A stretch of DNA of 5,101 nucleotides from Candidatus Moraniibacteriota bacterium (GTDB taxonomy: Bacteria; Patescibacteriota; Minisyncoccia; CAIUEV01). Of the stretch, positions 1 to 4,368 are shown in pieces (position 1 is the stretch's first letter; the number at the start of each line of letters is the position of its first letter). The DNA is taken from contig VGKB01000050.1 of the NCBI GenBank assembly GCA_016867255.1, forward strand, positions 1-5,101. The letters run 5' to 3'. The translations under genes and the position numbers were made by a program. The notes beneath the pieces are model-generated. The model was not told the DNA's origin and did no database searches. It saw only the letters and a program-made list of their open reading frames with translations.

Positions 1-153
1 AAAACCACGGAGGTCTGCGAAGAAGCCGTGGCTAAACCCGCCGTCAAAACCAAAAAACCGGCCATCCTCGCCAGAAGCGAGTCTTCGCCAGAGGCGAACT
101 TGCCTATAAAAAGCACCTCTGGCGGAAAACCAGTAATGCAAAAAGAGGACTAA
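1..153 (+). CDS. C-terminal fragment of an unidentified protein
   Basis: The frame starting at base 1 is open for 50 codons and ends in TAA at 151-153; the start lies outside the window. The visible tail is rich in Lys, Pro, Ala and Ser, has no hydrophobic segment, and looks disordered (for example KPAVKTKKPA). Part of it is encoded by a GC-rich palindromic repeat at about 68-125, so the last ~30 residues may be added by repeat insertion rather than be functional. The next gene starts three bases after this stop and its ribosome binding site lies inside this frame, which supports a real coding region and a shared transcript. The family is not recognised. Confidence 0.55.
   Translation, partial: KTTEVCEEAVAKPAVKTKKPAILARSESSPEANLPIKSTSGGKPVMQKED
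68..125. repeat. GC-rich palindromic repeat inside coding sequence
   Basis: TTCGCC (84-89) and GGCGAA (93-98) form a perfect hairpin with an AGA loop. CGCCAGAGG (86-94) also has a perfect inverted copy CCTCTGGCG at 116-124, and the motif CGCCAGA occurs at both 70-76 and 86-92. This style of short nested palindrome recurs at 730-757 and 4480-4514. Here it lies in frame inside the end of the first gene. I infer a dispersed repeat family; genome-wide copies cannot be seen from one window. Confidence 0.6.
145..149 (+). promoter_or_regulatory. Ribosome binding site overlapping the upstream gene end
   Basis: GAGGA lies seven bases before the ATG at 157 and just before the TAA (151-153) of the preceding gene. 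This placement fixes the start of the 123-aa gene and suggests translational coupling. Confidence 0.6.
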
Positions 154-156
154 AAA

Positions 157-528
157 ATGAATACAATAGATTTACAAAAAAAAGAATTTGAGAAACTGGT
201 TGACACTATAATGCCCGAATTATCATTATCGCAAAATGATGGCATCCCGCCAGCTGAAGTCAGAGCCAAGCTAATGGAATTATTTGAAAAAAACAGAGAG
301 GGCATGCCAGGAGATTCTTCTATGACGGGGGTTCTATTCAGAATAAATTATTTCTTTGAAGGCTGGTTGCATTTTGAAAAAGGCTTGCCTGAAAAGCGGG
401 CCCTTGAATTAAGTATGGCAGTAAACAATCTGTTGAGGAGTAAAATGATGGAAAAAATCGATAAAAGGTCGGAAGGAGAAAATGCAAAAATTTTAAAATT
501 CCCCCCGCCGGAGAATAGGCGCAGGTAA
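157..528 (+). CDS. Unknown 123-aa soluble protein
   Basis: The gene is not recognised. It starts at ATG 157 with a GAGGA ribosome binding site seven bases upstream and follows the previous stop by three bases, so the two are probably one operon. The product is mostly charged and likely helical, with a hydrophobic/aromatic patch in the middle (FRINYFFEGWLHFEKGLP, about residues 62-79). The end is basic and Pro-rich (ILKFPPPENRRR). There is no signal peptide, membrane segment or known catalytic motif. The length and charge would fit a small regulatory or partner protein, but no function can be assigned. Confidence 0.7.
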   Translation: MNTIDLQKKEFEKLVDTIMPELSLSQNDGIPPAEVRAKLMELFEKNREGMPGDSSMTGVLFRINYFFEGWLHFEKGLPEKRALELSMAVNNLLRSKMMEKIDKRSEGENAKILKFPPPENRRR

Positions 529-542
529 TTTTTTATCAGAAT

Positions 543-607
543 TTTATCTTACTGTGACAGGATAAATCTATAGTTTTTCTCTCCCTCGTTTGAAGGGGAA
601 AAAACTA
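543..607 (+). other. Two adjacent hairpins after the 123-aa gene
   Basis: TTTATC (543-548) pairs with GATAAA (561-566), enclosing CTG/CAG. Immediately after, TAGTTTTT (571-578) pairs with AAAAACTA (600-607), enclosing CCCT/AGGG. These may slow or end transcription of the upstream operon, but neither is a classic GC stem plus U-tract. Nothing else is recognisable up to the terminator at 655-690. Confidence 0.35.
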
Positions 608-654
608 AAGTTCTTTACTCTCGGTTTTTTGTGTGGTATGAAGGAGTATGGATT

Positions 655-690
655 TACAAAAATCTCCTTGAAACGGGAGAATTTTTTGTA
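655..690 (+). terminator. Likely intrinsic terminator upstream of tRNA locus
   Basis: TCTCCT (663-668) pairs with GGGAGA (675-680) around loop TGAAAC, followed by TTTTTT (682-687). The stem is extended by TACAAAAA (655-662) against TTTTTTGTA (682-690), so it could also work in the opposite direction. It separates the upstream operon from the tRNA locus. Confidence 0.6.
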
Positions 691-696
691 TTAAAT
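668..696 (+). promoter_or_regulatory. Candidate promoter for tRNA-Glu(UUC) locus
   Basis: TTGAAA (668-673), a 17-base spacer and TTAAAT (691-696) fit a sigma70-type promoter. The predicted start, near 703, is just before the half-tRNA at 705. The -35 overlaps the terminator hairpin. If real, the primary transcript carries the half-tRNA and palindrome as a 5' leader of the tRNA. Confidence 0.4.
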
Positions 697-704
697 TATA
701 GAGA

Positions 705-780
705 GCCGCTATCGTCTAGAGGTTAGCTCGCCCGCCGAAGCTTTAGCGTAGGCGGGGACATCGGGTTTTTCCGCCTTTAT
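705..780 (+). pseudogene. Broken 5' half of a Glu-type tRNA with inserted palindrome
   Basis: 705-726 reads like the acceptor strand and D-arm of a glutamate-type tRNA (GCCGCTA, then TCGTCTAGAGGTTAG) and closely resembles the intact tRNA just downstream. After the D-loop a GC-rich palindrome (730-757) intervenes. GGGGACATCGGGTTTT (754-769) then resembles the D-stem end and 5' anticodon stem of the intact gene (AGGACACTGGGTTTT). The T-arm and 3' acceptor strand are missing, so no mature tRNA can form. The acceptor differs from the adjacent tRNA (GGCTCCA), so this is not a simple tandem copy of it. Confidence 0.65.
730..757. repeat. GC-rich palindromic repeat in half-tRNA
   Basis: CCCGCC (731-736) and GGCGGG (751-756) are inverted arms around GAAGCTTTAGCGTA, in which GCT and AGC also pair. 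It is similar in composition to the element at 4480-4514 (CCCGCC, TTCGCC core). It probably belongs to a dispersed repeat family. Confidence 0.6.
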
Positions 781-852
781 GGCTCCATCGTCTAGTGGTT
801 AGGACACTGGGTTTTCAGTCCAGTAACCGGGGTTCGAATCCCCGTGGAGCTA
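781..852 (+). tRNA. tRNA-Glu, anticodon UUC
   Basis: A complete 72-nt cloverleaf can be drawn. The acceptor GGCTCCA (781-787) pairs with TGGAGCT (845-851), with the first pair G-U. The anticodon stem is CTGGG (807-811) with TCCAG (819-823), the loop is TTTTCAG and the anticodon TTC is at 814-816. The T-arm is CGGGG (828-832) with CCCCG (840-844) around TTCGAAT. The discriminator is A852 and CCA is not encoded, so it must be added by nucleotidyltransferase. It decodes GAA/GAG. Confidence 0.96.
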
Positions 853-867
853 CATGTGTATACTGTT

Positions 868-888
868 CTGTTTACAAAACAGGTTTTT
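868..888 (+). terminator. Terminator after tRNA-Glu(UUC)
   Basis: CTGTTT (868-873) pairs with AAACAG (877-882) around loop ACA, followed by GTTTTT (883-888). It lies 16 bases after the tRNA end and just before the next promoter. Confidence 0.7.
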
Positions 889-890
889 CG

Positions 891-919
891 TTGACAATTC
901 CATATTTGCGTGGAAATTT
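891..919 (+). promoter_or_regulatory. Candidate promoter of the 148-aa gene
   Basis: A perfect -35 box TTGACA (891-896) is followed after 17 bases by AAATTT (914-919), a poor -10 match. The position between a terminator and a gene with a strong ribosome binding site supports it, but the weak -10 keeps confidence moderate. Confidence 0.45.
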
Positions 920-940
920 AGGGAGAAGTAAAAACCCAAA

Positions 941-946
941 AGGAGG
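941..946 (+). promoter_or_regulatory. Strong Shine-Dalgarno site
   Basis: AGGAGG lies eight bases before ATG 955. It is a full consensus site and fixes the start codon of the 148-aa gene. Confidence 0.8.
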
Positions 947-954
947 TCCGGGGT

Positions 955-1401
955 ATGAGCATATATAAAAGTACTATTAAGAAATATTTCAAACCGTTAC
1001 CAGAATACCTAGGTAAAGTAATAAATGGTAACTATTTCTTGGCCGGGGCAGAAACGATTGAGCTTCTCGAAACTATGTCAGAGTCACAGCCTTACCGTTT
1101 CAAACTCCGTATCCTCTTTTATTTTTCTTGCTCGCCAATTTTAGAAGGTTTGAGAGTTGGGTTCCAAGAAATTCATGAAGATTCTCGGTGCCTCTCTGAT
1201 AAGGACTATAGATGGAACCATATAAAGGAAGCTTTTCACAAAAAAGATGTAATAGGCTTCCCGAGTACTACAGTCACTATTGGAGGACTACATTCATTCA
1301 GCCTGCTTCAAAAATACTCGACCCTCCTGAATCTTCAGATTAAAGATCTGTTCTTTATAATCGGATACCTTCCCGTAGACATGGCTCCAAAAAATAAATA
1401 G
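955..1401 (+). CDS. Unknown 148-aa protein, single-gene unit
   Basis: The gene is not recognised. The start is well fixed by AGGAGG eight bases upstream, and the gene ends in TAG. The product is soluble in appearance, with mixed charged and aromatic residues and no clear signal peptide. Short hydrophobic stretches (RILFYFSC, about residues 51-58; DLFFIIGYLPV, near 131-141) look like buried core rather than membrane spans. No catalytic or nucleic-acid-binding motif stands out. The gene has its own candidate promoter and a strong terminator, and is wedged between a tRNA and a tmRNA gene, both common integration sites for foreign DNA. It may be an accessory gene, but no integrase or direct repeat is visible. 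Confidence 0.75.
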   Translation: MSIYKSTIKKYFKPLPEYLGKVINGNYFLAGAETIELLETMSESQPYRFKLRILFYFSCSPILEGLRVGFQEIHEDSRCLSDKDYRWNHIKEAFHKKDVIGFPSTTVTIGGLHSFSLLQKYSTLLNLQIKDLFFIIGYLPVDMAPKNK

Positions 1402-1424
1402 TACCTGTAAAAAAAATTTTCATT

Positions 1425-1450
1425 AGCCCCGGACCCCCGTGGGCTTTTTT
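1425..1450 (+). terminator. Strong terminator of the 148-aa gene
   Basis: AGCCC (1425-1429) pairs with GGGCT (1441-1445) and CGG (1430-1432) with CCG (1437-1439) around loop ACCC, with one bulged T at 1440. A run of T follows to 1450. Confidence 0.85.
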
Positions 1451-1530
1451 CTTAGTTGAATTAATTCATTCATAATCCCTGCTCAAGACTGGGATGATAA
1501 ACAAGTTTGTAGGATGTCAACAATTTAAGA

Positions 1531-1580
1531 TAAATAAATTAAAAATTCAATGAAAACTGAAAATTGCAAAATGAAAATTT
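1531..1580. repeat. AT-rich low-complexity repeat between gene and tmRNA
   Basis: The stretch 1451-1623 has no gene. Within it, 1531-1580 is built from degenerate units like TGAAAA/AAAATT, with TGAAAACTGAAAATT next to AAATGAAAATTT. The 11-mer AATTGCAAAAT (1562-1572) recurs at 2163-2173, on the other side of the tmRNA gene. Function unknown. Confidence 0.4.
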
Positions 1581-1623
1581 GGTGCCCACTAGTCTGAAAA
1601 AGTCTAAGATAACCGGGAAATAT

Positions 1624-1652
1624 TTGATTTTAAGATAAAAATATTGTATATT
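1624..1652 (+). promoter_or_regulatory. Promoter of tmRNA gene
   Basis: TTGATT (1624-1629), a 17-base spacer and TATATT (1647-1652) form a good sigma70-type promoter. Transcription starting seven to eight bases downstream would begin at or next to G1660, the first base of the mature tmRNA, leaving little or no 5' trailer. Confidence 0.65.
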
Positions 1653-1659
1653 CACCCTT

Positions 1660-2043
1660 GGGAGTGACAAGTTTCGCTGGGAGTTAAACGAAGCTTATGC
1701 AAGCCGAACGCGAGTGCGTCAAACTCGCAAGGTCATAATTGCAAACCTTATCAAAGTAGCCAAGGAGAAAATCGCCTCGCTCGTAGGCGCTCCGGCTATG
1801 GCATACGCGGTAGCTTAATCACTGCCGCCGTCGCTCTTTCTAACTCCTGATAAGAAAGAAGCGGCGCTATATATCAGGATAGGTTGAAAAATTCGCTTTC
1901 AGTTTTTCGCCAAAATATTTGAAAGCAGGACGAGAGACCATTTTGTCTGATTTCAAGCTTTCGTCCAACGAAAAATCAGACTAAGCTTGTAGTATCGGTT
2001 CCGTAAGACTTTCCAGACGTCGGTGCAACTCCGGCCACTTCCA
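1660..2043 (+). ncRNA. ssrA: tmRNA (transfer-messenger RNA)
   Basis: With SmpB, tmRNA rescues ribosomes stalled on broken mRNA and tags the unfinished peptide for proteolysis. The tRNA-like ends pair: GGGAGTG (1660-1666) with CACTTCC (2036-2042), with discriminator A2043 and no encoded CCA. The T-arm is GTCGG (2019-2023) with CCGGC (2031-2035) around TGCAACT. The 5' end carries the family hallmark GTTTCG (1671-1676). Helix 2 is AAGCTTA (1691-1697) with TAAGCTT (1983-1989). A stem GCGAGT/ACTCGC (1710-1715/1723-1728) precedes the tag frame. A later pseudoknot combines GCCGC/GCGGC (1824-1828/1861-1865) and CTTTCT/AGAAAG with TCCTGAT (1845-1851) pairing to ATCAGGA (1873-1879). Length 384 nt is normal. 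It is one-piece, not permuted. Confidence 0.95.
1741..1818 (+). other. tmRNA proteolysis-tag reading frame
   Basis: The frame from a GCA resume codon at 1741 runs 25 codons to TAA at 1816-1818. It starts ANLIKVAK, has a hydrophobic middle, and ends AMAYAVA. The AVA end resembles the small-residue C-terminus (ALAA, VAA) recognised by ClpXP-type proteases. The +1 frame stops after five codons and the +2 frame does not end in a degradation-like tail, so this frame is favoured. The tag is longer and more hydrophobic than the classic enterobacterial one. Confidence 0.8.
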
Positions 2044-2044
2044 C

Positions 2045-2155
2045 AAAAATTTCGCGTTGCTCAATTTTGAGTAATTTGTAATTAGTAATTCGTACTTCGG
2101 AAGGAGTTAGGACTAAATTAGAAGAAAGCGAAATTTTTCCCTAACTACGAATTAC
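2045..2155 (+). promoter_or_regulatory. Interlocking inverted repeats between tmRNA and infC
   Basis: AAAAATTTCGC (2045-2055) has a perfect 11-base inverted copy GCGAAATTTTT at 2128-2138. GTAATTCGTA (2085-2094) has a perfect 10-base inverted copy TACGAATTAC at 2146-2155, continued inward by GTTAGG/CCTAAC (2106-2111/2140-2145). The first helix pairs an upstream strand with the apical loop of the second hairpin, so they form a pseudoknot or are alternatives. No clear terminator follows the tmRNA otherwise. It could be tmRNA 3' processing or termination, an infC leader control element, or a mobile palindromic repeat. Confidence 0.5.
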
Positions 2156-2194
2156 GCACACGAATTGCAAAATTTATAACCATTAAAATAACCT

Positions 2195-2704
2195 TTGAGA
2201 AAAGTCAGAATCAACGAGCAGATCTGGGCAAGAGAAATGAGGGTAATTGACGAAAACGGAGACCAGCTCGGCATTTTACCCAGAGAAGAAGCTTTAAATA
2301 TTGCCCACAGCCGTAGTCTTGATCTCATTGAGGTTAGCCCGGGATCTAATCCGGTTGTTTGCCGCATCGGCAACTACGATAAATTCCGCTACATCCTAAT
2401 CAAAAAAGAGAAAGAACAGCGCAAAAACAGCAAAAAAATAGGATTTAAAGAAATTCGGCTGGGCGTACGCACCGGAGAGCACGATTTGGAGTTCAAGCGA
2501 AAGAGGGCTAAGGAATTTCTGGAAAACGGAATCAAGGTAAAAATTGAAATTGTCCTGCGGGGAAGGGAACACGCCCATCGGGATTTGGGAAGAAAAGTTC
2601 TGGAAGAGTTCCTGGATAAATTAGGAAAAGAAACCAGCTTCCGCGTTGACCAGCCAATTCTCGGAAGCCCGAGAGGATTTAATTGCGTCATTGTTAAGCC
2701 ATAA
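2195..2704 (+). CDS. infC: Translation initiation factor IF-3
   Basis: IF3 binds the 30S subunit, keeps 50S off, and checks initiator tRNA and start-codon pairing. The 169 aa match the family length. The N-domain (about 1-68) begins RINEQI and contains RVIDENGDQLGILPREEAL and LDLIEVSP. A Lys-rich linker helix follows (about 69-82), then the C-domain with KEIRLG, GEHDLEFK, the hallmark LRGREHAH (121-128) and a VDQPI stretch near the end. TTG 2195 is chosen because an in-frame TAA lies at 2189-2191 and the next ATG (2237) would cut off the conserved RINEQI start. No Shine-Dalgarno site precedes it. The family signature is slightly divergent: RIGNYDKF where RIMDYGKF is typical. It is first of infC-rpmI-rplT. 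Confidence 0.96.
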   Translation: MRKVRINEQIWAREMRVIDENGDQLGILPREEALNIAHSRSLDLIEVSPGSNPVVCRIGNYDKFRYILIKKEKEQRKNSKKIGFKEIRLGVRTGEHDLEFKRKRAKEFLENGIKVKIEIVLRGREHAHRDLGRKVLEEFLDKLGKETSFRVDQPILGSPRGFNCVIVKP

Positions 2705-2709
2705 GGCAA

Positions 2710-2738
2710 TTGACTCATCTTGCTTTTTGTGTTATTAA
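2710..2738 (+). promoter_or_regulatory. Candidate internal promoter before rpmI
   Basis: TTGACT (2710-2715), a 17-base spacer and TATTAA (2733-2738) lie just after the infC stop. A start near 2745 would give a short leader containing a small AGTAA/TTACT hairpin. This could let L35/L20 be made apart from IF3. Sequence match only. Confidence 0.4.
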
Positions 2739-2773
2739 GAGTAAGTCATTATTACTTGCTTCACACTATGCTT

Positions 2774-2980
2774 ATGCCCAAGAAGTATAAACTGAAAAAC
2801 CGCAAAAGCGTTGTAAAGCGCTTCAAAATCAGAAAATCCGGCAAAGTCCAGAAAAGAAGGGAAGGTCAAAGTCATTATCTAGCCAACGATAAGGCCCCTC
2901 TGAAACAGCGAAAAAAGGGTCTTTCTGGTTTGAAAAAGGGAGAAGTAAAACAGATTTTGGGACAAGTGCGAGTGCTATAG
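2774..2980 (+). CDS. rpmI: 50S ribosomal protein L35
   Basis: L35 is a small basic protein of the large ribosomal subunit that contacts 23S rRNA. From ATG 2774 the product is 68 aa, close to the usual ~65, and begins with the family's MPK start (MPKKYKLKNRKS). The conserved KRFKIRKSGKVQKRREGQ stretch (about 14-31) follows, then a basic KQRKKGLSGL region and a C-terminus of about the usual length. ATG 2768 (two codons earlier) is possible; a longer frame back to TTG 2720 adds hydrophobic residues not seen in L35 and is rejected. It lies 69 bases after infC, with no Shine-Dalgarno site. Confidence 0.94.
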   Translation: MPKKYKLKNRKSVVKRFKIRKSGKVQKRREGQSHYLANDKAPLKQRKKGLSGLKKGEVKQILGQVRVL

Positions 2981-3018
2981 AATTTAGTGCTTCAATAAAC
3001 AATTTCATCATCACAGAC

Positions 3019-3366
3019 ATGAGAATAAAAAGAGGTGTCTTCGCCAAGAAAAAGAAACGCGCATTGCGTAAATCCGTCAAGGGTTATTTAAGCACCCGCC
3101 GCGGGAGCATTAAGCGCGCCAAGGAAGCATTTCTCAAGGCCGGTGCTAACGCCTATCGCGACCGCCGCAAGAAAAAAAGCGTTATGCGCGCCCTTTGGCA
3201 AATCCGCATTAACGCCGCCGCCCGCCAGCACGGCCTTTCCTACAGCAAATTTATGCACCTTATCAAGAAGGCCAATGTTAAATTGGACCGTAAAATCCTC
3301 GCCCAACTCGCCGCCGAATATCCCGCGGCGTTCAAAAATATAGTCAACAAAGTCAAGGTCAAATAA
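3019..3366 (+). CDS. rplT: 50S ribosomal protein L20
   Basis: L20 is needed early in 50S assembly and binds 23S rRNA; in several bacteria it also represses its own operon. The 115 aa match the usual length. The basic N-terminal arm (RIKRGVFAKKKKRALRKSVKGY) leads to RAKEAFLKAGANAYRDRRKKK, then the highly conserved RINAAARQHGLSYSKFM (about 63-79) and the globular end with LDRKILAQLA. ATG 3019 gives the family start, lacking only the Ala often found at position 2. It follows rpmI by 38 bases with no Shine-Dalgarno site. Its codons use more G and C than the flanking unknown genes. Confidence 0.97.
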   Translation: MRIKRGVFAKKKKRALRKSVKGYLSTRRGSIKRAKEAFLKAGANAYRDRRKKKSVMRALWQIRINAAARQHGLSYSKFMHLIKKANVKLDRKILAQLAAEYPAAFKNIVNKVKVK

Positions 3367-3385
3367 CTGCCCCTTACAAACAGAA

Positions 3386-3391
3386 AGGAGG
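3386..3391 (+). promoter_or_regulatory. Strong Shine-Dalgarno site
   Basis: AGGAGG lies eight bases before ATG 3400. It sets the start of the small membrane protein and contrasts with the site-free ribosomal genes just upstream. Confidence 0.75.
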
Positions 3392-3399
3392 GCTGGAAA

Positions 3400-3627
3400 A
3401 TGTGGCAAAAATCTGCCAGATTTGTATTGAAATGGTCTGTCGTCACAATTATTGCTGGGCTTATACTCCTTGGCTTGAGCTATTTTATTGTTGGCCCAAT
3501 GAACCTGACTCATCCCACCACGGTAGAAATGATTGGTTTTTTCTGTGTAGTCGGCGGTATAAGCAATGCATTAATTATACTTCTTTTGATTGGTTTTTGG
3601 AAATTGGCAAAATGGGATATCCCCTGA
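3400..3627 (+). CDS. Small two-helix membrane protein, unknown
   Basis: The 75-aa product has a short basic N-terminus (MWQKSARFVLKW) and two hydrophobic segments, about residues 10-31 and 44-67. Between them is a short polar loop (NLTHPTTVE), so both ends are probably cytoplasmic. No catalytic motif or known family is recognised. AGGAGG eight bases upstream supports the start. It begins 34 bases after rplT and is followed by a strong terminator, so it probably shares the ribosomal transcript but has its own efficient translation start. The linkage to rplT does not by itself imply a ribosomal role. Confidence 0.75.
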   Translation: MWQKSARFVLKWSVVTIIAGLILLGLSYFIVGPMNLTHPTTVEMIGFFCVVGGISNALIILLLIGFWKLAKWDIP

Positions 3628-3664
3628 AAAACCCAAAATTCAATTTTCCTAACCTACGCCCGAT

Positions 3665-3690
3665 CCGCCTCCCCGAGGCGGTCTTTTTTT
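3665..3690 (+). terminator. Operon terminator
   Basis: CCGCCTC (3665-3671) pairs perfectly with GAGGCGG (3675-3681) around loop CCC, followed by TCTTTTTTT (3682-3690). It ends the infC operon and the small membrane gene. Confidence 0.93.
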
Positions 3691-3702
3691 ACTGATATTC
3701 TA

Positions 3703-3776
3703 TTCTCAAATCTTTACTTGCCCGCTGAAGCCCTGTTTTTCGTAAAAGACAGGGCAAAGGAGGGAGAATTTGAGAA
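3703..3776. repeat. Nested palindrome in intergenic region
   Basis: The outer arms TTCTCAAA (3703-3710) and TTTGAGAA (3769-3776) are perfect inverted copies. Inside, GCCCTGT (3730-3736) pairs with ACAGGGC (3749-3755), continued by TTTT/AAAA. The 74-base unit lies between two convergent terminators and contains no gene. It could be a non-autonomous palindromic repeat or a structured RNA. Just beyond, AGAAC/GTTCT (3774-3778/3784-3788) makes another small stem. Confidence 0.5.
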
Positions 3777-3790
3777 CGGTTTTTGTTCTA

Positions 3791-3826
3791 CAAAAGAAAA
3801 AGCTGGCCATCATTCCGACAACCAGC
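3791..3826 (-). terminator. Terminator of the 154-aa membrane gene
   Basis: Read on the minus strand, GCTGGTTGTC pairs with GATGGCCAGC (3802-3826, three G-U pairs) around loop GGAAT, followed by TTTTTCTTTTG. It lies about 45 bases after the stop of the minus-strand gene. Confidence 0.8.
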
Positions 3827-3869
3827 CCCGCAGTAATCTCTTCAGTCTAACACACCCCCCTACCGGCAT

Positions 3870-4334
3870 TTACATTTTCCTTCTCAAAGAGCGTTGCCCA
3901 GTGGCAAACTCTTCAAGAAAGATACCCCATCTTTCCTTCCAGTGAGATGGGACGAGATAGTACATAATAAGGACATAAACTACCCAGAGGCCCACACCGG
4001 TTAACCAGCCCGATAAGACATTTATGAGGCTAACGTACTCCGACCGTGATGAGCCTTTCAATCCCAAAAGCATGCTGGAGAGGACTCCTGTCCAAAAGGA
4101 TACCCCCCGCGCATACCACAACAGAGAAAAACGGAAACTGCTCAGTGTTATGTCCTGATGCACTTGTGCACAAATGAATAATGTGAAAAGTACACAAACA
4201 ACACCTACCCCAGGACTTACCTGGGGATCGGCGGCGGGAAACAGGACTATACCACCAAACAACAAGCCCAAAAGAAAAACAGGGTAAAGTGACCCAAGCC
4301 AATTCAATAGAGACTTTTGAGTATTTTCCTTCAT
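3870..4334 (-). CDS. Four-helix membrane protein, unknown
   Basis: The 154-aa product has four hydrophobic segments at about residues 12-34, 42-58, 69-92 and 102-129. Short loops separate them, and the tail is amphipathic and basic (HWKERWGIFLEEF, ending RSLRRKM), which by the positive-inside rule is probably cytoplasmic. No catalytic or transport motif is recognised, so no function is assigned. The start at 4334 is supported by AGGAG (minus strand, 4342-4346) seven bases upstream. The gene stands alone, converges on the infC operon, and has its own terminator at 3791-3826. Confidence 0.78.
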   Translation of the reverse strand: MKENTQKSLLNWLGSLYPVFLLGLLFGGIVLFPAADPQVSPGVGVVCVLFTLFICAQVHQDITLSSFRFSLLWYARGVSFWTGVLSSMLLGLKGSSRSEYVSLINVLSGWLTGVGLWVVYVLIMYYLVPSHWKERWGIFLEEFATGQRSLRRKM

Positions 4335-4368
4335 CCTATCGCTCCTTTCCTTTTCAGTTTTAATGTAT

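Noticed and set aside
638..694. Possible 18-codon leader peptide MKEYGFTKISLK... over the terminator
   Set aside because: It has no run of regulatory codons and no good ribosome binding site, and its sequence is explained by the terminator hairpin.
1583..1591. GCCCACTAG, identical to nine bases of the half-tRNA at 4661-4669
   Set aside because: Only nine bases match and the flanks do not extend it; probably chance.
2720..2773. 18-residue N-terminal extension of L35 from TTG 2720
   Set aside because: The family starts MPK; the extension is hydrophobic, overlaps the candidate promoter and has no ribosome binding site.
2152..3513. Several minus-strand open frames opposite infC, rpmI and rplT
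   Set aside because: They are shadows of strongly conserved plus-strand genes and show no recognisable protein features.
3402..3695. 97-aa frame overlapping the 75-aa membrane protein
   Set aside because: It lacks a well-spaced ribosome binding site, is rich in Cys/Trp without pattern, and runs through the terminator.
3718..3945. Plus-strand 75-aa frame over the palindrome and terminator
   Set aside because: It crosses two hairpins and the end of the minus-strand gene; no protein-like pattern.
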